Below are positions 55,381 to 62,128 of a stretch of 64,000 nt of DNA, one piece after another; positions within the stretch are counted from its first letter, which is position 1; the number at the start of each line of letters is the position of its first letter. The notes below the pieces were generated by a model that worked only from the letters and a program-made list of their open reading frames with translations, was not told the origin of the DNA and did not search any database. The translations under genes were made by a program, and so were the position numbers. This stretch comes from Bacteroidales bacterium (GTDB lineage: Bacteria > Bacteroidota > Bacteroidia > Bacteroidales > UBA932), in contig SUYU01000011.1 of assembly GCA_015060245.1 (NCBI GenBank), forward strand, positions 1 to 64,000, in the 5' to 3' direction.

Positions 55381-55856
55381 TGCTGGTTATGGAGGGTACA
55401 TCAAAGAGGGTTCTTCCCAACAATATATTTTTTGCATGGGTGGAGGAGGAGATAGCGGCTGGGCGCAGTGTACGTTTTGTAGTAAACGGCTTCTCAATGA
55501 TGCCCCTGTTGCGCAACGGCAGGGATGAGGTATTGCTTGAACCGTGCGATCCACAGAGTATTGCCAAAGGCAATATACTGCTCTTCAGGTATAAAGGTGC
55601 CCATATTCTCCATAGGGTGACCGGCATGGAGCGGCAAAGCGGCAAAATCCTTTTCAGGGGCGACAATGTCTTTGGCCGGAGAGAAGAGTGCCTGCCTTCG
55701 GATGTGGTAGGAAGGGTTTCTGAAATATACAGATGCAACGGTGGTAAAACAGTGAAGAGGGCACCGGAAAGTGCAGTTTACAATGTAATACTCCTGTTCT
55801 GGCGCATTTTGCGTATGGGAATGATTGCAGCCGGCAAGGTGAAGCGCCTCTTTTGA
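55380..55856 (+). CDS. S24/S26-type (SipW-like) serine peptidase
   Basis: A 158-residue protein with the signal-peptidase fold. The nucleophile is in VNGFSMMPLLRNG (serine near residue 39). In place of the usual lysine there is a histidine in ILHRVTGM (near 77), and an aspartate follows in FRGDNVFG (near 94). This Ser-His-Asp arrangement is that of SipW/ER-type (S26B) peptidases, unusual in a Gram-negative. A weakly hydrophobic C-terminal segment (VYNVILLFWRILRMGMIAAG) may contact the membrane. Its start overlaps the kinase stop by one base. It may cut the leader from an unknown peptide; substrate and location are inferred. Confidence 0.75.
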   Translation: MLVMEGTSKRVLPNNIFFAWVEEEIAAGRSVRFVVNGFSMMPLLRNGRDEVLLEPCDPQSIAKGNILLFRYKGAHILHRVTGMERQSGKILFRGDNVFGRREECLPSDVVGRVSEIYRCNGGKTVKRAPESAVYNVILLFWRILRMGMIAAGKVKRLF

Positions 55857-55860
55857 GCGG

Positions 55861-56115
55861 CTATTCGCAGCCTGCACTGCAACTGCCGCAGTCGCTGTTG
55901 CACTCTGCAGCCTCTTTTTTGCCTGGTCTTTTACCCTTTTTGCCCCAAAGTCTCTTCTCTTCAACTTTTGCACATTGGATTCCTCTTTTGCGCATCTCTT
56001 TGTTATGTTCTATTTCAGTGTCGGGAAACTTGCCGTCCTTTCTGAAGATTATATTGAAGCACAACAGAAAAACGGCGATTCCAACTATCAAAACGCATAA
56101 TAAAACAAGTTTCAT
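55861..56115 (-). CDS. Small membrane protein with cysteine-rich tail
   Basis: An 84-residue protein with one N-terminal membrane helix (LVLLCVLIVGIAVFLLCFNII) followed by a charged cytoplasmic or periplasmic segment, GKFPDTEIEHNKEMRKRGI, a basic KKGKRPGKKE stretch, and a cysteine-rich end CNSDCGSCSAGCE. Similar small membrane proteins with a FP..H..N..MR..GI core occur in Bacteroidales genomes, as far as I recall. The cysteines could bind metal or form disulfides. It lies 15 bases after nadE on the same strand and converges on the peptidase gene with a 4-base gap. Function unknown. Confidence 0.65.
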   Translation of the reverse strand: MKLVLLCVLIVGIAVFLLCFNIIFRKDGKFPDTEIEHNKEMRKRGIQCAKVEEKRLWGKKGKRPGKKEAAECNSDCGSCSAGCE

Positions 56116-56130
56116 ACTTTTTCCCTTTCT

Positions 56131-56988
56131 CTATAAGATACATTTTGATTCATGAACAAGCGGCTTGCCGCTGATGTTCAGAAGTGGTGGCGCCTGCAGT
56201 AACTTTATTTTTGCTCTCTCCCGGAGCGATGTAATCTTTGTAACATGATCCCTGTCATATCCGGCAGCAACAAGTTCATCAAAAACTTTGCCTTCATCGT
56301 TGATAGCATAGAGCAGCGGGTCAAGGAGAGTGTAGTCCGGCAGAAAGTCATCATCTTTCTGTTCGTGTCTCAACTCATCAGACGGGGCTTTCGTCATGGT
56401 TGATTGCGGAATGAGAGCAGAGTTCCTGTTGATGTAGTCTGCCAATTCATAAACCTCGCTTTTGTAAAGGTCTCCCAATACCATTACCGCCCCCGACAAA
56501 TCTCCATACAGGGTGCCGTAACCCACGCTTAGTTCGCTCTTGTTGGTTGTGTTCAGCAGCAGGGCGTTGAACTTGTTGGCATATGCCATGAGAAGCGTAC
56601 CCCTGATTCTGGTCTGCAGATGCTCTTCAGCCACATTCCATTGGTTCTCCCGGCCAAATATTGGCTGCAGTTCCTTCATGAATTTCTTGAATATTGTGCT
56701 GATTGGAATGATGTGGTACTCTATGTCAAGGTTGTCGGCCATATCCACAGCATCCTGAATCGAGTGGAGTGTGGAGAACTCGCTCGGCATGAGCAGGGCG
56801 TGCACATTCTCCTTGCCGAGAGCACTTACGGCAAGGGTTGCCACAACTGCGGAGTCAATTCCTCCCGACAATCCTATGACAGCCTTCTGTCGGCCATTGT
56901 TGCCAAAGAAGATTCTGATTCCTTCAACCAGCCTGTCGTGGACCTCGTCTATCCGTAAATCGCCTGAAAACATCTGCCTTGTTGCCAA
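56131..56988 (-). CDS. nadE: NAD+ synthetase, ammonia-dependent form
   Basis: Amidates nicotinic acid adenine dinucleotide to NAD+. The 285 residues carry only the synthetase domain, with the pyrophosphatase loop GLSGGIDSAV (about 38-47), NTTNKSELSVGYGTLYGDLS, and PSDELRHEQKDDD. The N-terminal glutaminase domain of the long form is absent, so it should use ammonia. It starts 57 bases downstream of the prs stop, with the prs terminator between. prs product PRPP also feeds NAD synthesis, so the pairing is sensible though likely not one transcript. Confidence 0.93.
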   Translation of the reverse strand: MATRQMFSGDLRIDEVHDRLVEGIRIFFGNNGRQKAVIGLSGGIDSAVVATLAVSALGKENVHALLMPSEFSTLHSIQDAVDMADNLDIEYHIIPISTIFKKFMKELQPIFGRENQWNVAEEHLQTRIRGTLLMAYANKFNALLLNTTNKSELSVGYGTLYGDLSGAVMVLGDLYKSEVYELADYINRNSALIPQSTMTKAPSDELRHEQKDDDFLPDYTLLDPLLYAINDEGKVFDELVAAGYDRDHVTKITSLRERAKIKLLQAPPLLNISGKPLVHESKCIL

Positions 56989-56990
56989 TT

Positions 56991-57027
56991 AAAAAGAAGG
57001 TGACTAAATGTAACTATAGCCACCCTC
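56991..57027 (-). terminator. Intrinsic terminator of prs
   Basis: On the minus strand GAGGGTGGCTA (57027-57017) pairs with TAGTCACCTTC (57006-56996), 11 bp with two G-U pairs, followed by T5. It lies 18 bases after the prs stop and immediately before nadE. Confidence 0.75.
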
Positions 57028-57045
57028 ATTATACCTGTTTTATTG

Positions 57046-57996
57046 TTAGAAAACGAAAGTAGGAGTAATTGATTTGTAGTTGTAAACCTTGTCAATTACA
57101 TCACCTATCAACTCTGCAATAGAGATGACCTTGATTTTTGAAGTGTCTGCACCAGGGGCAGGACGCAAAGGAATGGTGTCTGTAACAATAAGTTCTGCCA
57201 ATTGTGAGTTTGCAATGTTCTCATAAGCGGCACCTGACAAGACAGCGTGTGTAGCCAGAGCCCTTACAGAGAGTGCACCCTTCTCCATAAGCATGTTTGC
57301 TGCTTTGGTAAGTGTGCCTGCTGTGTCAACCATATCATCAATGATAATGATATTCCTGCCCTCAACTTCACCGATGGCTGTCATTGAACCTACAACATTT
57401 GCCCTCTCTCTTGATTTGTGGCAAACGATAAGAGGACAACCAAGGATACGTGAATATGCATTTGCCCTCTTTGCACCACCCATGTCAGGAGCAGCGATTG
57501 AGATGTTCTCCATGTTGAGGCTTCTCAAGTATGGAAGGAAAATAGAACTTGCGTAGATGTGGTCTACAGGGAAATCGAAGAAACCCTGAATCTGGTCTGC
57601 GTGAAGGTCTACAGTCATTACTCTGTCACAACCTGCAGCGCCAAGCATATTTGCAACCATCTTTGCTCCGATAGAGACTCTTGGACGGTCTTTTCTATCT
57701 TGTCTTGCCCAACCGAAATAAGGCATTACCGCAATAACCTTGTATGCAGAAGCCCTCTTTGCAGCATCAATCATAAGAAGAAGTTCAAAAAGGTTCTCTA
57801 CCGGCGGGTATGTAGATTGTACGATAAATACTGTTGCACCTCTGACGCTCTCATTGAAAGCAGGCTGGAACTCTCCGTCACTGAATACTGTAACTTCTGA
57901 TTTTCCCAACTCCAATTTTAGTGATTGTGCAATCTTCTCTGCAATTGGTCTAGACCCTCTGCATGAAAAAATTTTGATGGTATGAGTGTGATCCAT
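57046..57996 (-). CDS. prs: Ribose-phosphate pyrophosphokinase (PRPP synthetase)
   Basis: Makes PRPP from ribose 5-phosphate and ATP for nucleotide, histidine, tryptophan and NAD synthesis. About 316 residues from the ATG at 57996 (MDHTHTIKIFSCRGS); a start 12 codons upstream is open but not family-like. Conserved: FSDGEFQPAFNESVRG, YFGWARQDRKDRPR, VDLHADQIQGFF, and the PRPP loop IIIIDDMVDTAGTL. It is followed downstream by an intrinsic terminator; upstream on the same strand lies engB, 46 bases away. Confidence 0.95.
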   Translation of the reverse strand: MDHTHTIKIFSCRGSRPIAEKIAQSLKLELGKSEVTVFSDGEFQPAFNESVRGATVFIVQSTYPPVENLFELLLMIDAAKRASAYKVIAVMPYFGWARQDRKDRPRVSIGAKMVANMLGAAGCDRVMTVDLHADQIQGFFDFPVDHIYASSIFLPYLRSLNMENISIAAPDMGGAKRANAYSRILGCPLIVCHKSRERANVVGSMTAIGEVEGRNIIIIDDMVDTAGTLTKAANMLMEKGALSVRALATHAVLSGAAYENIANSQLAELIVTDTIPLRPAPGADTSKIKVISIAELIGDVIDKVYNYKSITPTFVF

Positions 57997-58042
57997 AGTG
58001 TTTATTATAGTGTTTAAGTGTGTTTGTATCAAATTATTCTTG

Positions 58043-58648
58043 TCAGTTCTCTTTCATCATCTGCAAAACCTCTTCAATGTACCCGAGTACCTCCTCCTTT
58101 CCCAAGCCGCTTTCTGATGAGGTTACAAATACCGGTGGAAGTTCTTCCCAATACTCCAGCAGCGTCTTCTTGTTCTTTTCTATCTGGTTTGCCAGGGCAG
58201 TCTTGCCGAGTTTGTCACCTTTGGTAAAGATGATGGCAAATGGAATCTGTGCCTCGCCCAGAGCCATAAGGAATTCAAGGTCTATTTTCTGTATGGGCAG
58301 ACGGGAGTCAAGCAACACAAAAAGTACGGCAAGTTCTTCGGACTTGCTTACATATGTGTTGATCATGTTGGTAAGCCTCTCCCGGCCTTTTTGGGAAATT
58401 TTTGCATATCCGTATCCTGGAAGATCAACAAGATACCAGGAGTCGTTTATAAGAAAATGGTTGATAAGCAGGGTCTTGCCAGGTGTGGCAGAGGTCTTTG
58501 CCAATTTGCTTACGCCGCATAGTGTGTTTATGAGCGAAGACTTGCCCACATTTGACCTCCCTATAAAGGCGAACTCATGCAATCTGGCCTTTGGCCTGTC
58601 ACTCAATTTCTCACTGCTGCCTGCAAAAACTGCTTTGGTTATCTTCAT
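58043..58648 (-). CDS. engB: Ribosome-biogenesis GTP-binding protein EngB (YsxC/YihA)
   Basis: A 201-residue TrmE-Era-EngA-type small GTPase needed for 50S assembly. G1 GRSNVGKSSLINTL (about 29-42), G3 DLPGYGYA (about 74-81), and G4 TKGDKLGK (about 141-148) are intact. No extra domains. It has a -7 box on the minus strand 17 bases before its start, and the divergent neighbour is xseA. Confidence 0.95.
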   Translation of the reverse strand: MKITKAVFAGSSEKLSDRPKARLHEFAFIGRSNVGKSSLINTLCGVSKLAKTSATPGKTLLINHFLINDSWYLVDLPGYGYAKISQKGRERLTNMINTYVSKSEELAVLFVLLDSRLPIQKIDLEFLMALGEAQIPFAIIFTKGDKLGKTALANQIEKNKKTLLEYWEELPPVFVTSSESGLGKEEVLGYIEEVLQMMKEN

Positions 58649-58664
58649 TTCTTAAATTTTACTG

Positions 58665-58672
58665 CAAATCTA
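58665..58672 (-). promoter_or_regulatory. Promoter -7 box for engB
   Basis: TAGATTTG on the minus strand, 16 bases before the engB start codon; no clear -33 box. Confidence 0.45.
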
Positions 58673-58724
58673 CTAAAGATATGCGAAATTAATTGTAATT
58701 TTAAGAAATTTTTAGGGAAAAAGA

Positions 58725-59927
58725 ATGGAAGATAAGATATCATTATGCCAACTTCAGCAAAGGTTGAAAGGCGCAGTTGATGATGCGGTGCCCGGATATG
58801 TTTGGGTAACGGCTGAAATTGGTGAGGTAAAGGGCAACCCTAACGGACACTGGTATCTTGAACTGGTAGATTATGATCAGGAGGGAAAAACCATAGCGGC
58901 CAAGGCCCGTGCTACCATCTGGAGCAGGGCTGCATCGCTGCTCATACCATATTTTACTACCACGGCAGGTGTGCCTCTTGCGGCAGGAATGAGGTTGTTG
59001 GTAAAGGTTCAGGTGCAGTATTCTGCCGTATATGGCCTTTCGCTCAACATACTTGATATTGACCCCTCTTATACTATAGGGGAGTTTGAACTGGAACGGC
59101 AGCGAGTCATAAACCGTTTGCAGCGAGAGGGAATGTTCGGGGTCAATGCACAGTTGCAGTTGCCGGTGCTTCCAAAACGTCTGGCCGTGATTTCTTCACC
59201 GGCTGCCGCAGGATACAGGGATTTCATGAAGCACCTTTCGGAACAGGAGAGCGGAGTCTCGGTTTATACACGGCTCTTTGTCGCCCCGATGCAGGGCGCA
59301 GATGCTCCGCAGGGAATAATAGCGGCACTTGAGGCTGTGGCCGACGGGTTGTCTGCCGATGAGGCATATGATGCCGTTGTAATCATAAGGGGCGGTGGCA
59401 GTGCCCTGGAACTTGCATGTTATGATGATTATGAACTGGCGCTGAATATTGCTCAGTTTCCTCTGCCGGTTATTGTGGGTGTGGGGCACGACCATGATTT
59501 TCATGTCGCAGACATGGTGGCTCATACATCCTGCAAGACACCTACTGCAGTTGCCGATTTTATCATTGGTCTCTATATGGAGCAGTCTGCAAGGCTTGAA
59601 GCCATGTTGCACCGATGCAGGATAGCGCTCAATGGAATTATTGCAGCAGAGGAGGGAAAACTTGCAAGATTTGCCGACAGACTGAAAAATTCTTGCAGGA
59701 TGATGGTGGCCGATAAGGAGAATAAACTTAACTTTGTGGAGTTCAAGATAAAGGCAATGGATCCGCGGCAGATTCTCCAGAGAGGATTTGCAATGGTTGC
59801 CGGAGAGGATGGAAGACGCCTGGTTTCGGCAGATGATATACCGTCGGGAGGAAAGATGAAACTTTTTATGAAGGATGGTGTTGTTGAACTGGATTTTGTT
59901 GTCAGGGAACGTAAAGGAAAAGAATGA
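58725..59927 (+). CDS. xseA: Exodeoxyribonuclease VII large subunit
   Basis: The catalytic subunit of exonuclease VII, which degrades single-stranded DNA. The 400 residues are near the family range. An N-terminal OB-fold (VWVTAEIGEVKGNPNGHWYLEL) is followed by the catalytic domain with LAVISSPAAAGYRDF, IIRGGGSALELACYDD, VGVGHDHDFHVADMVA, and TPTAVADFI. A coiled-coil region follows, then the C-terminal segment DPRQILQRGFAMV. The stop overlaps the start of xseB, so the subunits are translationally coupled. Confidence 0.95.
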   Translation: MEDKISLCQLQQRLKGAVDDAVPGYVWVTAEIGEVKGNPNGHWYLELVDYDQEGKTIAAKARATIWSRAASLLIPYFTTTAGVPLAAGMRLLVKVQVQYSAVYGLSLNILDIDPSYTIGEFELERQRVINRLQREGMFGVNAQLQLPVLPKRLAVISSPAAAGYRDFMKHLSEQESGVSVYTRLFVAPMQGADAPQGIIAALEAVADGLSADEAYDAVVIIRGGGSALELACYDDYELALNIAQFPLPVIVGVGHDHDFHVADMVAHTSCKTPTAVADFIIGLYMEQSARLEAMLHRCRIALNGIIAAEEGKLARFADRLKNSCRMMVADKENKLNFVEFKIKAMDPRQILQRGFAMVAGEDGRRLVSADDIPSGGKMKLFMKDGVVELDFVVRERKGKE

Positions 59928-60112
59928 ATATGAAAGAAATGGGCTATGACGTGGCGTTTGCGCGTCTGGAGGAGATTGTAAAGAGGCTGGAGAGCAGTGA
60001 TACCTCTTTGGATGAGGTGGAAGGATACCTCAAGGAGGCTGTATCCCTTGTTGAGTACTGCAAGAATGAACTCAAGGGATACAAAGAGAATTTTGAATCA
60101 TTGTTGGACTAA
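59924..60112 (+). CDS. xseB: Exodeoxyribonuclease VII small subunit
   Basis: A 62-residue helical subunit of exonuclease VII. It shows the family pattern FARLEEIVKRLESSDTSLDE followed by VEGYLKEAVSLVEYCKNEL. Its ATG overlaps the xseA stop (ATGA); a second ATG two codons later (59930) is also possible. It ends 10 bases before glgB. Confidence 0.93.
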   Translation: MNMKEMGYDVAFARLEEIVKRLESSDTSLDEVEGYLKEAVSLVEYCKNELKGYKENFESLLD

Positions 60113-60122
60113 AATTTTTGTT

Positions 60123-62096
60123 ATGATATTTGATAACGACGCATATTTGGAGCCTTTCAAAAAGCAGATTACCAACAGGTATATGCAATTGGTCATAAGA
60201 AGAAACGAGTTGGCCGGCTACGGAAAGAAATTGAAGGATGCCATAAATAACCACCTCTACTATGGTGTTCACAAGGAGGGAGATTGCTGGGCCTTCAGGG
60301 AGTATGCCCCAAATGCAACGGCAATATATGTTGTAGGAGATTTCAACGGGTGGCAGCAACTTCCGGAGTACAGCATGCAGAATATTGGAGGCGGCAACTG
60401 GGAGTTGAAACTTCCCCACTATATGGTTCGTCATGGAGAACTCTTCAAGTGGCATGTCTATTGGAACGGAGGCGACGGAGAGAGGTTGCCATCATATGCA
60501 ACAAGATGTGTACAGGATAAGCAGACCTACCTGTTTGCAGCCCAAGTGTGGCAACCTGCACAGCCTTATGAGTGGAAACACAAGTTCGCAAAAAAAGTGG
60601 ATAATCCGCTTATATATGAGGTCCATATAGGTATGGCCGGGGAGGAACTGGCTGTTGCCTCATTCCGTAACTTTACAAAAAATGTATTGCCTCATGTGGC
60701 AAAAATGGGTTACAACACTCTGCAGATAATGGCTCTGCAGGAGCATCCGTATTACGGCTCTTTCGGTTATCAGGTTTCAAACTTCTTTGCATTGAGTTCA
60801 CGTTTCGGAACGCCTGAGGATTTCAAGGAACTTGTTGATACAGCGCACTCAATGGGTATAGCAGTAATCATGGATATAGTGCACTCGCATGCAGTGAAGA
60901 ATGAACTTGAGGGGTTGAGCAATATCGACGGTTCGGGCGGATTGCCATATTTTCATGAGGGTGCAAAGGGTGACCATCCTGCCTGGGGAACCAGATGTTT
61001 CAACTATGGCAGATATGAGACACTGCAGTTCCTTTTGAGCAACTGCAAGTTCTGGATGGAGGAGTATAATCTCGACGGTTTCCGCTTTGACGGCATAACC
61101 AGCATGCTCTATTGGGACCACGGACTCGGCAAGTGCTTTACAACATATGACGATTATTTCAGCGGAAATACAGATGAGGATGCGGTTACATATCTTGGTC
61201 TTGCCAATATTCTTGTAAAGGAGATTAAACCTACTGCATTCACAATAGCGGAGGATATGAGTGGAATGCCGGGCCTTGCAGCCTCGATCCAGGAGTATGG
61301 AACCGGTTTTGATTTCAGGATGAGCATGGGTGTGGCGGACCATTGGATCAAGTGGATCAAGGAGGTGAGCGATGAAAACTGGAATGTCTGCAACATGTGG
61401 TATGAACTTACAAACAAGAGGGCAGATGAAAAGACCATAAGTTATGCCGAGTGTCATGACCAGGCTATGGTGGGCGACAAGACCATCATATTCAGGTTGA
61501 TGGACAAGGAGATGTATACAAGCATGAACCTGGAGTCGCAGAGCCTGGTTGTAGACAGAGGCATTGCCCTGCACAAGATGATAAGGCTCCTTACCGCTGC
61601 AACTTCTGGCAACGGCTATCTTACATTCATGGGCAATGAGTTCGGCCATCCGGAGTGGATAGATTTTCCGCGTGAAGGAAATGAGTGGTCATACATGTAT
61701 GCAAGGCGCCAGTGGTCGTTGTGTGAGAGTCCGTTCTTGAGATATGGAAAACTGATGGCATTTGAGCAGGCCATGATAGGATTCATGAAAAGGAAAAAAA
61801 TATTGTCAGCACCTCCGGTATCCATATACAACGATGAGCATAAACAGATTCTTGTAATGGAGAGGAATGGTTATATTTTCGTATTCAATTTCAGCCCTTG
61901 CAACTCTTATGAGAACTATTTTGTAAAGGCGCAGCCGGGTGAATATAAAATAATTCTTGATACCGACTGGAAAGAATTCAACGGATTTGGCCGCAACAAC
62001 AGGCGTGCGGCGCATTTTACAATGCCTCAAGGAGATGATAATTTCTTGTCGCTTTATTTACCGTCTCGAAGTGCTTTTGTTTTGCGCAAAAAATAA
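60123..62096 (+). CDS. glgB: 1,4-alpha-glucan branching enzyme
   Basis: Introduces alpha-1,6 branches into glycogen. From the ATG at 60123 (MIFDNDAYLEPF) it has 657 residues; the frame is open 42 codons further upstream but there overlaps xseB in another frame. An N-terminal CBM48-type domain (FREYAPNATAIYVVGDFNGW, about 55-75) precedes the GH13 barrel: MDIVHSHAVKNE, nucleophile in DGFRFDGITSMLYWDHG (about 322), acid in IAEDMSGMPG (about 375), and CHDQAMVGDKT. The pattern resembles the eukaryote-like GH13_8 branching enzymes known in Bacteroides. The debranching enzyme gene follows. Confidence 0.93.
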   Translation: MIFDNDAYLEPFKKQITNRYMQLVIRRNELAGYGKKLKDAINNHLYYGVHKEGDCWAFREYAPNATAIYVVGDFNGWQQLPEYSMQNIGGGNWELKLPHYMVRHGELFKWHVYWNGGDGERLPSYATRCVQDKQTYLFAAQVWQPAQPYEWKHKFAKKVDNPLIYEVHIGMAGEELAVASFRNFTKNVLPHVAKMGYNTLQIMALQEHPYYGSFGYQVSNFFALSSRFGTPEDFKELVDTAHSMGIAVIMDIVHSHAVKNELEGLSNIDGSGGLPYFHEGAKGDHPAWGTRCFNYGRYETLQFLLSNCKFWMEEYNLDGFRFDGITSMLYWDHGLGKCFTTYDDYFSGNTDEDAVTYLGLANILVKEIKPTAFTIAEDMSGMPGLAASIQEYGTGFDFRMSMGVADHWIKWIKEVSDENWNVCNMWYELTNKRADEKTISYAECHDQAMVGDKTIIFRLMDKEMYTSMNLESQSLVVDRGIALHKMIRLLTAATSGNGYLTFMGNEFGHPEWIDFPREGNEWSYMYARRQWSLCESPFLRYGKLMAFEQAMIGFMKRKKILSAPPVSIYNDEHKQILVMERNGYIFVFNFSPCNSYENYFVKAQPGEYKIILDTDWKEFNGFGRNNRRAAHFTMPQGDDNFLSLYLPSRSAFVLRKK

Positions 62097-62106
62097 CTTA
62101 TATTTG
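62076..62106 (+). promoter_or_regulatory. Promoter of the debranching-enzyme gene
   Basis: TTTG (62076-62079), a 19-base spacer, and TATATTTG (62099-62106): full consensus. The -33 box lies within the last codons of glgB, so the next gene can be transcribed separately. Confidence 0.78.
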
Positions 62107-62128
62107 CGCCGTAAAAAAAATAGTTAAA

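Noticed and set aside
60849-61649. 266-codon frame antisense to glgB
   Set aside because: It lies opposite the GH13 catalytic core and has no independent support.
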